Below, piece after piece: positions 1-8,920 of a DNA stretch of 64,000 nucleotides. How positions within the stretch are numbered: position 1 is the first letter of the stretch; each line of letters begins with the position of its first letter. Source of the DNA: Rhodanobacter thiooxydans (lineage in GTDB: Bacteria > Pseudomonadota > Gammaproteobacteria > Xanthomonadales > Rhodanobacteraceae); contig NZ_CP088923.1 of NCBI RefSeq assembly GCF_021545845.1, positions 2,108,001 to 2,172,000 of the forward strand, in the 5' to 3' direction. A model generated the notes under the pieces. It saw nothing but the letters and a program-made list of their open reading frames with translations. It was not told the origin of the DNA and searched no databases. The translations under genes and the position numbers were made by a program.

Positions 1-413
1 CCGTGGCGCGATCCGCGCCGCCCGCGCATGCGCAGCAGCCGCTGCCTGCCGGTCGCGCCTTGCTGCTCGACAACGAACCGGCGGCGCTGGCCGCGCTTGG
101 CAGTCTGCTCGCCGGCTGGGGCTGGCACGTCCACGTCGCCCGCAACGCCGAGCAGGCGCTGGCCGCACCGTGGCGGCCCGACCTGCACATCCTCGATTTC
201 CATCTCGACGGCGGGCAGACCGGGCTGGACGTGTGGCATCTGCTGCGCGCCCGCTACGCCGACGTGCCCACCGTGATGCTCACCGCCGACCGCGACGGCG
301 AATTGCGCCAGCGCCTGCTCGAAGCCGGAGTGGGGGTGCTGTACAAGCCGCTGAAACCGCTGGCGTTGCGGCAGGTGCTGCAGCGGGTGATCGCGGGCGC
401 GGAGCGGGCCTGA
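1..413 (+). CDS. C-terminal receiver domain of a hybrid sensor histidine kinase (5' end outside window)
   Basis: The reading frame is open from the left edge and ends at a TGA at 411-413, so only the last ~136 residues are visible. They form a CheY-like receiver: an acidic patch (LLLDNEP), the phospho-acceptor Asp in the ILDFHLD strand, a Thr in VMLTADRD and the conserved Lys in LYKPLKP. The LDNEP and KPLKP signatures are typical of receivers at the C-terminus of large hybrid kinases of the MxtR/CrbS and NahK kinds, so a separate short gene starting at the GTG at position 3 is less likely. The LuxR-type regulator at 2269-2928 is the probable partner. In Pseudomonas and Vibrio such pairs control acetyl-CoA synthetase. 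Receiver assignment is secure; the parent kinase is inferred. Confidence 0.75.
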   Translation, partial: VARSAPPAHAQQPLPAGRALLLDNEPAALAALGSLLAGWGWHVHVARNAEQALAAPWRPDLHILDFHLDGGQTGLDVWHLLRARYADVPTVMLTADRDGELRQRLLEAGVGVLYKPLKPLALRQVLQRVIAGAERA

Positions 414-604
414 CCGGCATGGCGGCGACCATGGGTACTTCCGGTCGCCCGTGTCGATCCCTCATCATTCCGGCAGGGCGATCCAAGCGGCGGCGCCCAT
501 TTTCCGGTGGAATTTCCGATGTGGCAGACATGCCTGACGACGTGGGCTGATACTCCCCGAGACCCATGCGGTGCCGTGGGCGCCGCAGCAGCGAGTCCTG
601 CACC

Positions 605-2218
605 ATGAGCCAGCCGATGCCGCAGGACATACCCGGCGCTGGCGGCGCCGCTTCACGGCGCGTCGGCCGCGACGTCTTCGTCATCCTGCTCGCGCTGTAC
701 GTCCTGATCCTTTACCCGATCCTGCGCGCCAACCGCTATTACATGGACGACCTCAAGCGCGCGCTGATCGGCCATACCGGCTGGGATTCCAATGGCAGGC
801 CGCTGACGACCCTGCTGATGAAACTGCTGCAGTGCTACGACTCGGCACTGGTCGACCTCTCCCCGCTGACCCAGATCGGCGCCGTCGTAGTGCTCGCGTG
901 GGCTGGCGCGATGATCGCGCGCCGCTACGCCATCCGTTCGCCGTGGGTGGCCGCCCTGGTGGCGTTTCCGCTGGGTGCACAGCCGTTCTACCTGGAGAAT
1001 CTTTCCTACAAGTTCGATGCCCTGAGCATGAGCATGGCGATGCTGCTCGCCCTGCTGCCGCTCATCGCGCTGAGGGATAACCGCAACGGATGGTGGTGGG
1101 GCGTGCTGGCGATTTTCGCCAGCCTCTGCTTCTACCAGGCTGCCATCAATGCCTATCTGATCTTCGTGCTGCTGGAGGTGGTGCTTGCCCAGTTGCATGG
1201 GGAGGAATTGCGGCGCTGGACCAGGCAGCTCCTGGCACGGGTAGGGCAGGTCGGCCTCGCCATGCTGGTCTATCAGGTGCTCGTCGGTATCCACATCCAC
1301 GGCTGGGTGAAGCAGAAGGCGGAGCGGATCCACGGCTTGCACGACCTGCCGCTGATCAAGGACAACATCGTCGATTTCTACGGGTTCATCGGCAGCAGCT
1401 TCAACCGCCACTGGTGGATGTATTTCGCCCCGGTCCTGGTGTTGCTGGCGCTGTTTCCCGTGGCGATCGGTCTGCGTTATGCGCGGCGGGTTCGCCACGC
1501 GCATCCGGCCTGGGTTGGCGCGATGCTGTTCGTGACCGCCTTCGCGCTGCCGCTGGCGGCGCTGCTCTGCGTGGCGGGGCCCATGCTGGTGCTGCTCAAG
1601 CCGGAGATCGAGCCGCGCGTGCTGGTGGGCGTGGGCGCCCTGCTGGCGGCGGCACTGATCGTCATGCAGGCGGCCCTGCGGCAATGGCATCGCTCGGTGC
1701 GGTGGGTGGTGGCCGTCGCCGGCATGCTCGCCCTTGGCATGTGCGCCATCGCCAGCGTCTACGGCAATGCCATGGGCGAGCAGAAAAACTACGAGGAGCG
1801 GATTGCCGCGCGACTGGCCGACGACCTTGCCGAGCTGGGGGCCGCCGGGCCGCTGCGCGGCTACCTGCTCGACGGCACGGTGGGGTACGCGCCCCCCGTG
1901 GCGCACGTCGTGGAGCAGTTCCCGCTGGTCCGCGCGCTGGTGCCGATCTATCTTTCCGTGGACGACATGTTCGCCAGCCACAATTTCCTCAACTACTACG
2001 TCCCCGAGCTGGTGGACATGCGCTACCGGACCGACCCGGTGGCGACGCAGCGGATGACCGCTATCCTGGCGGAGGCCTGCACGGCACCGGTGGCTCGGCG
2101 CACCCGCGCCTACACCCTGCGCCTGGTGGACGATACCGTGGTGGTGACGTTCGGCTCCGTGCTTGCGCAGTGTTGCGCCGACGGCACGGGCGCCGACGCG
2201 AGCCTGCCCCGGATGTAG
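605..2218 (+). CDS. GtrII-family glucosyltransferase-like integral membrane protein
   Basis: About 537 residues with roughly ten hydrophobic segments. The N-terminal part carries NRYYMDDLKR and GRPLTTLLMK after the first membrane span, and ENLSYKFDALSM further on. This arrangement resembles GtrII of serotype-converting phages, which transfers glucosyl residues to O-antigen on the periplasmic side. The ATG at 605 was chosen over an in-frame ATG at 566, because the extra 13 residues are Arg/Ser-rich and the first span follows naturally from 605. No gtrA or gtrB partner is adjacent, so the lipid-linked donor would have to come from elsewhere. The gene sits alone between a hybrid kinase end and a converging response regulator. 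Substrate is unknown. Confidence 0.7.
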   Translation: MSQPMPQDIPGAGGAASRRVGRDVFVILLALYVLILYPILRANRYYMDDLKRALIGHTGWDSNGRPLTTLLMKLLQCYDSALVDLSPLTQIGAVVVLAWAGAMIARRYAIRSPWVAALVAFPLGAQPFYLENLSYKFDALSMSMAMLLALLPLIALRDNRNGWWWGVLAIFASLCFYQAAINAYLIFVLLEVVLAQLHGEELRRWTRQLLARVGQVGLAMLVYQVLVGIHIHGWVKQKAERIHGLHDLPLIKDNIVDFYGFIGSSFNRHWWMYFAPVLVLLALFPVAIGLRYARRVRHAHPAWVGAMLFVTAFALPLAALLCVAGPMLVLLKPEIEPRVLVGVGALLAAALIVMQAALRQWHRSVRWVVAVAGMLALGMCAIASVYGNAMGEQKNYEERIAARLADDLAELGAAGPLRGYLLDGTVGYAPPVAHVVEQFPLVRALVPIYLSVDDMFASHNFLNYYVPELVDMRYRTDPVATQRMTAILAEACTAPVARRTRAYTLRLVDDTVVVTFGSVLAQCCADGTGADASLPRM

Positions 2219-2268
2219 CGGGCGGCGGATGCGTGGCGCGATGCACGGCGATCGGCACCGTGCCGCGC

Positions 2269-2928
2269 TCAGGCTTCCCGCGTTGGGGTTTCCAGGTCCA
2301 GCGAGCGCAGCGCCATCCCGGCCTGCGTCCGGTTGCGCACCTTCAGTTTCTCGAAGATGGCTGTGACGTGCGCCTTGACCGTGCGCTCCTGGATACCCAG
2401 GCGGTCGGCGATCTGCTTGTTGAGCAGGCCTTCGGCGAGCAGTGCCAGCACGCGCGACTGTTGCTCGGTGAGGCGGGCGAGGCGGCGGGCGAGATCGGTG
2501 TCGGCGGGGTCGGCCGGCAGCGCGGCGACGGCGTCGGCGAGGCCGGGCGGCAGCCAGCTGCCGCAGTCGAGCACGCTGCGGATCGCCACGCCGATCTCGG
2601 CCGGGCTGGCGCTCTTGGGAATGAAGCCGGCGGCGCCATGGTCGAGTACGCGGCGCACGATGCGCGGGTCGTCGTGGGCGGACACCACCAGCACGGCCAC
2701 GCCGGGATGCTGCCCGCGCAACGCGGCGAGCCCGGACAGGCCCCGGCTGCCGGGCATGTGCAGGTCGAGCAGGACCAGGTCGGTATCCGGTTCGGCGGCC
2801 AGCGCGGCGAGTACCCCGGGCAGGTCGGCCGCTTCGCGCACGCTGCAGTCGTCGAGGTTCTCGCCAGCCGCCAGACGCAGCGCGGCGCGGAACAACGGGT
2901 GGTCGTCGGCAATCAGCAGGCTGGTCAT
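2269..2928 (-). CDS. Two-component response regulator, NarL/LuxR family
   Basis: A 219-residue protein with a complete receiver (acidic pair in LLIADDHP, phospho-acceptor Asp in LVLLDLHMPG, Lys in GFIPKSAS) followed by a LuxR-type helix-turn-helix near residues 150-210 (LTEQQSRVLALLAEGLLNKQ, then ERTVKAHVTAIFEKL). It is a DNA-binding transcription regulator. It converges on the GtrII-like gene and lies near the hybrid-kinase tail at the window edge, so the two probably form a phosphorelay of the CrbS/CrbR (MxtR/ErdR) type that controls acyl-CoA synthetase genes. The target is inferred; prpE lies 6 kb away. Confidence 0.88.
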   Translation of the reverse strand: MTSLLIADDHPLFRAALRLAAGENLDDCSVREAADLPGVLAALAAEPDTDLVLLDLHMPGSRGLSGLAALRGQHPGVAVLVVSAHDDPRIVRRVLDHGAAGFIPKSASPAEIGVAIRSVLDCGSWLPPGLADAVAALPADPADTDLARRLARLTEQQSRVLALLAEGLLNKQIADRLGIQERTVKAHVTAIFEKLKVRNRTQAGMALRSLDLETPTREA

Positions 2929-3022
2929 GGGGCGAAGTTAGCGGGCGGCGCGCGCCGCGTCGAGTTCGCTGCATGGACTTTCGTACGATGGCCACCGCTG
3001 CCGTGCTTGCTATGGTGGCCGC

Positions 3023-4870
3023 ATGCAGACCCTCGCCCGTCGTTCGCCCCTGCTGTTCTTGTTCACGCTGGCATCGGTCATGCTGTCGGCTTGCGCCAGC
3101 CACGGGACGAGGAAGGTATCCACCATGCATGAAGTCGATTACGGCCAGGTGCGGGTGACCGAGCACCGCGGCCACGACGACCTGTTGAGCGCGGGCCTGG
3201 GCCTGGCCGGGCTGGCCGGGCCGCTGTCGCCATTCACCAACCCGCTGGATCCCGGCGCGGAAGAGCTGCGCCGGCGCGCGATCCAGACCAGCTGGAAGGG
3301 CATCGCCGATCTTGGCCCGCTGGGCGGCTACGGCCGCGTGTATGGCGGCGTGCCGGACGTGCCGGGGCGCGAATACCAGGCGTTCGCGCGCATCCCCGGC
3401 GCCCGTTCGCCGCATCGCGTGCTGCTGCAGGTGCCGGACCGCTTCGATCGGCAGAAACGCTGCCTGGTGGTGACCGCCTCGTCCGGTTCGCGCGGCATCT
3501 ATGGCGCGATCGCGCTGGCTGGCGCCTGGGGCCTGCCGCACGGCTGCGCGGTGGCGTACACCGACAAGGGCACCGGGGCGGGTTACTTCGATTACGCCGA
3601 CGACAGCGGCGTGGCGCTGGACGGCCGTCGCGCGAAACGCGGCGAGGCGGAACTGGAATTCCAGCCGCCGCCGGCGTCGCCCGCTGCGGGTGTCGCGATC
3701 AAGCATGCGCATTCGGGAGACAACCCCGAGGGGGACTGGGGCCGCCACGTGATCCAGGCGGCGCAGTTCGGGCTGGCCATGCTCGACCGCGCGTTTCCCG
3801 GCGAAGCGCCGTTCACGCCGCAGAACACGAAGATCATCGCCGTCGGCATCTCCAACGGCGGCGGCGCCGTGCTGCAGGCGGCGGGACTGGACCAGGAACA
3901 CTTCTTCGCCGGCGTGGTGGCGCTGGAGCCGAACGTGCACGTGAAGGACCGCGGCCGCGCGCTGTACGACTACGCCACCGAGGCGGCGATCTGGTTGCCG
4001 TGCGCGTTGAGCGCGGAGCTTTTTGCGCCGGTGCCGCTGGCGCGCGGACCGCGCGGCGTGCCGTTGCCGGCCTGGCCGATCCGCTGCGCCAGCCTGCGCG
4101 TGCAGGGCAAGCTCGGCGGCAACACCGTGGCCGTGCAGACGGAACAGGCGCGGCAATACCTGCACGCGCGCGGCTGGACCGACGAGGCGATGCAGACGGC
4201 GGCCAGCACGACCGCCTTCGACCTGTGGCGGGTGATCGCCGCGGGCTACGCCTCCGCCTACCTGCGTCGCGGCGCCACGGACATGCCGTGCGGCTTTCAT
4301 TACGCGGCGATCGGTGCGGGCGGGCTGCCCGGCGTGGCCGATCCGGTGACGCGGGCCAGCTGGTGGGCGGATGGCTCGGGCATTCCGCCGGGCAATGGCA
4401 TCGGCCTGTTCGGCGGCATGAACGTCTCGGCCGACCCCACCCTCATCGGCAGCGAATGCCTGCGCGCGCTGTGGACCGGCGATGATCCCGAAACGCAGAT
4501 GCTGCACGCCGCGGTCGCGACCACCGCGGCGCGGCTGCCGCGCAAGGATCTGCCGCTGTGGGTGCTGCACGGCGCCGGCGACGGCCTGCTGCCCACCGCG
4601 TTCAGCTCCGAACCGTACGTGGCGTGGCTGCGCGACGAAGGGCGCCGGCCGATCTACTGGAAGGTGCCGCACGCGCAACACTTCGACGCGTTCCTGGCGC
4701 TGCCCGGTTTCGGCGAGCACTACGTGCCGCTGCTGCCGTATGGCTACGCCGCGCTGGATCGGCTGTGGGCCTATCTGTACGAAGGCGCGACGTGGCCGCT
4801 CGACGCGCCAGTGCCGGCCGCCCGGCCGCGTGGAGCCGGCCCGTTGGAGCGGGCCGCGCTGGGTCTATAG
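3023..4870 (+). CDS. D-(-)-3-hydroxybutyrate oligomer hydrolase
   Basis: 615 residues. The N-terminus is a lipoprotein-type signal ending in MLSAC, which predicts lipidation at Cys24. The body matches the 3HB-oligomer hydrolase family (PF10605 type), which cleaves short poly(3-hydroxybutyrate) oligomers to monomers. Visible features are the [12 protein letters not shown] segment and the nucleophile elbow VGISNGGG with Ser277. [12 protein letters not shown] segment and a late His in PHAQHFDAF could complete an alpha/beta-hydrolase-like triad. The length suits the family (600-700). The gene is monocistronic, with a palindrome and the cyclophilin gene downstream. The lipoprotein signal suggests action in the periplasm or at the outer membrane. 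Confidence 0.85.
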   Translation: MQTLARRSPLLFLFTLASVMLSACASHGTRKVSTMHEVDYGQVRVTEHRGHDDLLSAGLGLAGLAGPLSPFTNPLDPGAEELRRRAIQTSWKGIADLGPLGGYGRVYGGVPDVPGREYQAFARIPGARSPHRVLLQVPDRFDRQKRCLVVTASSGSRGIYGAIALAGAWGLPHGCAVAYTDKGTGAGYFDYADDSGVALDGRRAKRGEAELEFQPPPASPAAGVAIKHAHSGDNPEGDWGRHVIQAAQFGLAMLDRAFPGEAPFTPQNTKIIAVGISNGGGAVLQAAGLDQEHFFAGVVALEPNVHVKDRGRALYDYATEAAIWLPCALSAELFAPVPLARGPRGVPLPAWPIRCASLRVQGKLGGNTVAVQTEQARQYLHARGWTDEAMQTAASTTAFDLWRVIAAGYASAYLRRGATDMPCGFHYAAIGAGGLPGVADPVTRASWWADGSGIPPGNGIGLFGGMNVSADPTLIGSECLRALWTGDDPETQMLHAAVATTAARLPRKDLPLWVLHGAGDGLLPTAFSSEPYVAWLRDEGRRPIYWKVPHAQHFDAFLALPGFGEHYVPLLPYGYAALDRLWAYLYEGATWPLDAPVPAARPRGAGPLERAALGL

Positions 4871-4898
4871 ATATTGCTGGGTTATCCTTGACCGTCCA

Positions 4899-4918
4899 CG
4901 TGCCGGCGCGCCGGCACG
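4899..4918. repeat. 20-bp perfect palindrome upstream of the cyclophilin gene
   Basis: CGTGCCGGCG is followed directly by its exact reverse complement. It lies 29 bases after the oligomer hydrolase stop and 28 bases before the cyclophilin start. There is no T-run after it, so it is not a standard intrinsic terminator. It could be a hairpin in either transcript or a protein-binding palindrome. Confidence 0.6.
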
Positions 4919-4946
4919 CAGCCGCCTTCAGACCCAAGGATTTGCG

Positions 4947-5456
4947 ATGACCATCAACGTCACCTTCACCACCAACCGTGGCCCGATCCACCTGCGCCTG
5001 CACGAAGACAAGGCGCCGGTCACCGTTGCCAGCTTCGTCAACCTGGCCCGGCGCGGTTACTACGACGGCCTGTCGTTTCATCGTGTGATCGCCGACTTCA
5101 TGATCCAGGGCGGTTGCCCCGAGGGCAGCGGTCGTGGCGGTCCGGGCTACAAGTTCGAGGATGAGTTCAACCCGTCGCTGCGCCACGACAAGCCGGGCGT
5201 GCTGTCGATGGCGAATGCCGGCCCGCGGACCAATGGCAGCCAGTTCTTCATCACCCACGGTCCGACGCCGTGGCTGGACGGCAAGCACAGCGTGTTCGGC
5301 GAGGTGGTCGGCGCGGCCGACATGGACGTGGTCAACGCGATCCGCCAAGGCGACACGATCGAAAAGGTTACTGTGGACGGCGACGTCGATGCGCTACTGG
5401 CGGCACAGGCCGACCGCGTGGCGGAGTGGAATGCGGTGCTCGACCGGCGCGGTTGA
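4947..5456 (+). CDS. ppiB: Peptidyl-prolyl cis-trans isomerase, cyclophilin type (PpiB-like)
   Basis: A 169-residue single-domain cyclophilin, the usual size of the cytoplasmic bacterial enzyme, with no signal peptide. The catalytic core is visible: [21 protein letters not shown] and [12 protein letters not shown]. The start at 4947 follows an AAGGA ribosome site six bases upstream, although the frame is open much further 5'. The enzyme isomerises X-Pro bonds during folding. A strong terminator follows the stop codon, so the gene is a single transcription unit. Confidence 0.93.
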   Translation: MTINVTFTTNRGPIHLRLHEDKAPVTVASFVNLARRGYYDGLSFHRVIADFMIQGGCPEGSGRGGPGYKFEDEFNPSLRHDKPGVLSMANAGPRTNGSQFFITHGPTPWLDGKHSVFGEVVGAADMDVVNAIRQGDTIEKVTVDGDVDALLAAQADRVAEWNAVLDRRG

Positions 5457-5481
5457 GTTTTGCGATCAGGGTCACCGGAAA

Positions 5482-5510
5482 CCGCCGGCCGTCAGCCGGC
5501 GGTTTTTTTT
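5482..5510 (+). terminator. Rho-independent terminator after ppiB
   Basis: An 8-bp perfect GC stem (CCGCCGGC / GCCGGCGG) with a 5-base loop, followed by eight T residues, 25 bases after the cyclophilin stop. Confidence 0.9.
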
Positions 5511-5620
5511 GCGGCTTTTCCCCGACAAGGTCTTCACGAAATGTTGTCGTGGCGAATTTCGTGACGGCTTATGATCGGCTGGCCTCGCGCTCGATTCATC
5601 ACCATCCAAGGAGAACGACC

Positions 5621-6043
5621 ATGTCAATTCTCAACGATCTGCTCGGTGGCCAGGAGCAGGGACAACAGCCGGGTACCGGTTCACTGATCGCCGTCGCGGG
5701 GCAGCTGATCGAGAAGGCCGGCGGCGTACAGGGCCTGGTCGGCATGCTGCAGCAGCACGGGCTGGGCGGCGCGGTGCAGTCGTGGGTTGGCACGGGTGCG
5801 AACCAGCCGGTGTCGGGCGACCAGTTGGGCCAGGCGCTGCAGAACGGTGGTTTGGGTTCGCTGGTGCAGGAGGCGGCAGGCAAGCTGGGTATGGAGCCGA
5901 ATGCCCTGTTGGGCGGGTTGTCGAAAGTGCTGCCGCATGCGGTCGATCATCTGACGCCGGATGGCCAGGTGCCGGGGCAGGCGCAGGGCAGCGGTTTCAA
6001 CCTCGGTATGCTCGAAGGGCTGGCCGGCAAGCTGCTTGGCTGA
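5621..6043 (+). CDS. YidB-like DUF937 family protein
   Basis: 140 residues, rich in Gly, Gln and Leu, with LIAVAGQLIEKAGGVQGLVG, a WVGTGANQPVSGDQL segment and a Leu/Gly-rich C-terminus. This is the pattern of the YidB/DUF937 family, whose function is not established. An AAGGAG ribosome site lies seven bases before the ATG. No signal peptide or membrane span is seen, so it is probably cytosolic. The gene stands alone behind the ppiB terminator and converges on the small membrane-protein gene. Confidence 0.85.
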   Translation: MSILNDLLGGQEQGQQPGTGSLIAVAGQLIEKAGGVQGLVGMLQQHGLGGAVQSWVGTGANQPVSGDQLGQALQNGGLGSLVQEAAGKLGMEPNALLGGLSKVLPHAVDHLTPDGQVPGQAQGSGFNLGMLEGLAGKLLG

Positions 6044-6082
6044 AGATCGTCCCGATGGAGCAGCACTCCACCGGGACGGCGG

Positions 6083-6337
6083 TCAGGTCGACTTGCGCCT
6101 GACCAGGTGGTACAGCAGCAGCAACACGATCGCGCCGATCACCGAGGCGATGAAACCGGCGGATTGCCCTTGCTGGTACCAGCCGAACAGGTTCTGGCCG
6201 GCCCAGGTCGCCAGCAGCGAACCGGCGATGCCGATGATGGCAGTAATGATGAAGCCGCCCGGGTCCTTGCCCGGCGTCAGCAACTTGGCCACCAGGCCGA
6301 CGACCAGTCCAATCACGAATACCCAAAGCCAGTGCAT
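6083..6337 (-). CDS. GlsB/YeaQ/YmgE-family stress-associated membrane protein
   Basis: 84 residues with three hydrophobic segments: WVFVIGLVVGLVAKLL at the N-terminus, a Gly-rich FIITAIIGIAGSLLATW and a C-terminal ASVIGAIVLLLLYHLVRR. The KLLTPGKDPGGFI loop between spans one and two is the hallmark of the family once called transglycosylase-associated proteins. An AAGGAGAT ribosome site precedes the ATG. It is probably an inner-membrane protein; members are often induced by envelope or acid stress, but the molecular role is unknown. Confidence 0.88.
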   Translation of the reverse strand: MHWLWVFVIGLVVGLVAKLLTPGKDPGGFIITAIIGIAGSLLATWAGQNLFGWYQQGQSAGFIASVIGAIVLLLLYHLVRRKST

Positions 6338-6458
6338 GCGGATCTCCTTCGCTGGTGAGGTCTCACGGCACCCGTTCCGCGGGCGCGCCCATCATGCCCG
6401 GATCGTGTCGCCGCGGCGTGTAGAGCCCTGCAGCCAGCGCCCGCTTCGGGCGGCGTGA

Positions 6459-6464
6459 TAAAAT
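6459..6464 (+). promoter_or_regulatory. Putative -10 box of the aminotransferase gene
   Basis: TAAAAT (5/6 to TATAAT) lies 35 bases before the aminotransferase ATG in an otherwise GC-rich gap. No convincing -35 hexamer is seen at the usual spacing. Confidence 0.4.
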
Positions 6465-6499
6465 GTGCACCTTTGCTTCCTTCCCTGCGTGAGAACTCC

Positions 6500-7699
6500 A
6501 TGCCCCAGCTCGCCCAGCGTGTCGGCCGTGCCAAACCCAGCGCGATCATGGTCATCGCCGAGAAGGCGAAGCAGCTCAAGGCTGCCGGCCGCGACATCAT
6601 CAGCTTCTCCATCGGCGTGCCGAATTTCCTGCCGGGCGAGCACGTGTATGCCGCCGCGCGCGAGTCGCTGTCGCACGATTCCGGCCAGTACGGCAGCAAC
6701 CGCGGCGCCGACGCATTGCTGGATGCGTTCCTGAAGCACATCGAGGCGCTGGGTTTCACTGGCTATACGCGGGTGAACCTGTCGATCGGCATCGGCGCCA
6801 AGCAGGTGCTGTACAACCTGGCCGAGGCGCTGCTGGACGAGGGCGACGAGATCGCCTTCGCCGCGCCGTACTGGACCACCTACCGCGACATCGCCGACAT
6901 CGTGGGCGCGAAGACCAACGTGATGTATTGCGGGCCGGAGCAGAACTACAAGCTGACCCCGGCCCAGCTCGACGCCGCGCTGGCGCGCAAGCCGAAGGTG
7001 TTCCTGTTCAACAACCCGTCCAACCCGACCGGCATGGTCTACACGCGCGAGGAGATCGCCGCGCTGGCCGAGGTGCTGGCGAAGTACCCGGACACCTGGG
7101 TGATCACCGACGACATCTACAATGCGATGGTGTTCGACGGGCTGGGCTACCACAACTTCGTGCACACGAAGCCGGAGCTGCGCGAGCGGGTGATCTTCGT
7201 CGACTCGGTGTCCAAGACCTACGGCATGCCGGGCTGGCGCGTGGGCCTGCTGGCCGGGCCGGAGTCGGTGGCCAAGGCGATCACCACGCTCAATTCCAAC
7301 CACATCACCAGCCTGCCGGAAGTGGTCACCGCCGCCGCCGTCGCGGCCCTGTCGGGCCCGCAGGACATCCCACAGGCCAAGTGCAAGGATTTCGCCGACC
7401 GGCGCGACTCCGTGTTCGCTGCGCTTACCGCCATCCCCGGCGTGGTCTGCCCGCGGCCGCAGGGCGCGTTCTACGCGTTCCCGGACATCTCGGTGGCGTT
7501 CGGCAAGAGCCACGGCGGCACGAAGATCGGCAACGACGTGGAGTTCTGCGCTGCGCTGCTGGAAGCCACAGGCGTCGCCTGCGTGCCGGGCTCCGCCTTC
7601 GGCGAGCCGCGCGCGATGCGCATTTCCTACACCTGCCCGGCCGCACAGTTGCAGCCCGGCCTGCACCGCATCCAGCAGTTCTTCGCCGAACTCGCTTGA
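6500..7699 (+). CDS. Pyridoxal-phosphate aminotransferase class I/II, aspartate aminotransferase-like
   Basis: 399 residues, the expected length for the fold-type I aspartate aminotransferase Ib branch. Visible motifs are the NNPSNPTGMVY loop, ITDDIYNAMVFDG and the PLP-binding Lys239 in SVSKTYGMPGWRVG. The C-terminal Arg in RISYTCP would bind the substrate carboxylate. It probably exchanges aspartate and 2-oxoglutarate for oxaloacetate and glutamate, though other amino donors are possible. The start at 6500 (MPQLAQ) was preferred to an in-frame upstream ATG because family proteins begin close to this point. The gene precedes mdh, which shares oxaloacetate, but a repeat-filled gap lies between them. 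Confidence 0.85.
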   Translation: MPQLAQRVGRAKPSAIMVIAEKAKQLKAAGRDIISFSIGVPNFLPGEHVYAAARESLSHDSGQYGSNRGADALLDAFLKHIEALGFTGYTRVNLSIGIGAKQVLYNLAEALLDEGDEIAFAAPYWTTYRDIADIVGAKTNVMYCGPEQNYKLTPAQLDAALARKPKVFLFNNPSNPTGMVYTREEIAALAEVLAKYPDTWVITDDIYNAMVFDGLGYHNFVHTKPELRERVIFVDSVSKTYGMPGWRVGLLAGPESVAKAITTLNSNHITSLPEVVTAAAVAALSGPQDIPQAKCKDFADRRDSVFAALTAIPGVVCPRPQGAFYAFPDISVAFGKSHGGTKIGNDVEFCAALLEATGVACVPGSAFGEPRAMRISYTCPAAQLQPGLHRIQQFFAELA

Positions 7700-7718
7700 A
7701 GCCCGGGTTCTTCAACCG

Positions 7719-7769
<51 letters not shown>

Positions 7770-7777
7770 GAATCACG

Positions 7778-8764
7778 ATGAAAGCCCCCGTTCGAGTTGC
7801 CGTTACCGGCGCAGCCGGCCAGATCGGCTACGCCCTGCTGTTCCGCATCGCCGCCGGCGACATGCTGGGTTCCGACCAGCCGGTGATCCTGCATCTACTG
7901 GAAATTACCCCGGCGCTGCCCGCGCTGCAGGGCGTGGTGATGGAGCTGAACGACTGTGCCTTCCCGACCCTGGCCGGCGTGGTCGCCACCGACGATGCCA
8001 ACGTCGCGTTCAAGGACGTCGATTACGCGCTGCTGGTCGGCGCCCGTCCGCGCGGCCCGGGCATGGAGCGCAAGGACCTGCTGGAGGCGAACGGTGCGAT
8101 CTTCGGCCCGCAGGGCAAGGCGCTGAACGCGCACGCCAAGCGTGACGTGCGGGTGCTGGTGGTTGGCAACCCGGCCAACACCAATGCGCTGATCGCCCAG
8201 CAGAACGCACCGGACCTGGATCCGAAGTGCTTCACCGCGATGGTCCGACTCGACCACAACCGCGCCAAGAGCCAGCTCGCCGAGAAGACCAGCAAGCACA
8301 ACACCGACGTGAGGAAGATGACGATCTGGGGCAACCACAGCTCTACCCAGTATCCTGACCTGCATCACGCCACCGTCAACGGCAAGCCGGCGCTGTCGCT
8401 GGTCGACCAGGCCTGGTACGAGAGCGACTTCATTCCCACCGTGCAGCAGCGCGGCGCGGCGATCATCAAGGCGCGCGGCGCTTCCTCCGCCGCCTCGGCC
8501 GCGTCGGCCGCGATCGACCACATGCGCACCTGGGCGCTGGGCACGGAAGAGGGCGACTGGGTCTCGATGGGCATTCCGTCGGACGGCTCCTACGGCATCG
8601 CCCCTGGCGTGATCTACGGCTACCCGGTGACGGTGAAGAACGGCAAGTACGCCATCGTGCAAGGCCTGGAGATCAGCGCGTTCTCGCGTGCCCGCATGGA
8701 CGCCACCGACAAGGAACTGCGCGAAGAGCGCGCCGGCGTCGAGCATCTGTTCGCGAAAAAGTAA
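7778..8764 (+). CDS. mdh: Malate dehydrogenase (NAD-dependent)
   Basis: 328 residues, typical of the longer cytosolic-type malate dehydrogenases of Xanthomonadales. The N-terminal Rossmann loop is GAAGQIG (residues 11-17). The catalytic His187 lies in [12 protein letters not shown], and the substrate Arg residues fall in the [13 protein letters not shown] loop. It interconverts malate and oxaloacetate in the TCA cycle. GGAG eight bases upstream supports the ATG at 7778. A perfect terminator follows. The adjacent aminotransferase uses the same keto acid, suggesting functional pairing. Confidence 0.96.
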   Translation: MKAPVRVAVTGAAGQIGYALLFRIAAGDMLGSDQPVILHLLEITPALPALQGVVMELNDCAFPTLAGVVATDDANVAFKDVDYALLVGARPRGPGMERKDLLEANGAIFGPQGKALNAHAKRDVRVLVVGNPANTNALIAQQNAPDLDPKCFTAMVRLDHNRAKSQLAEKTSKHNTDVRKMTIWGNHSSTQYPDLHHATVNGKPALSLVDQAWYESDFIPTVQQRGAAIIKARGASSAASAASAAIDHMRTWALGTEEGDWVSMGIPSDGSYGIAPGVIYGYPVTVKNGKYAIVQGLEISAFSRARMDATDKELREERAGVEHLFAKK

Positions 8765-8788
8765 GCGCCCCAGTTCATCGCAGGCGAA

Positions 8789-8818
8789 CGAGGGCGGCCA
8801 TGGCCGCCCTCGTGTTTT
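8789..8818 (+). terminator. Rho-independent terminator after mdh
   Basis: A 24-bp perfect palindrome (CGAGGGCGGCCA and its reverse complement) is followed by TGTTTT. Only 24 bases separate it from the mdh stop. Confidence 0.85.
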
Positions 8819-8920
8819 CTGCCTGGGCTGCTCCGGCCACCGGCGACTACGACCATCGTCGCGATGATGCAGCCGCCGGCGTGTTCTAGGCTTGCGGCAA
8901 CCAAGCTCCGGAGTCCGCCC

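Noticed and set aside
653..4720. Open antisense frame of more than 1300 codons on the minus strand
   Set aside because: It runs opposite to the GtrII-like and oligomer-hydrolase genes and through the response regulator. Its translation is Arg/Ala/His-rich with no domain, as expected from GC-rich third positions.
8864..8920. Upstream ATG start for prpE
   Set aside because: The 19 added residues are not family-like and have no ribosome site.
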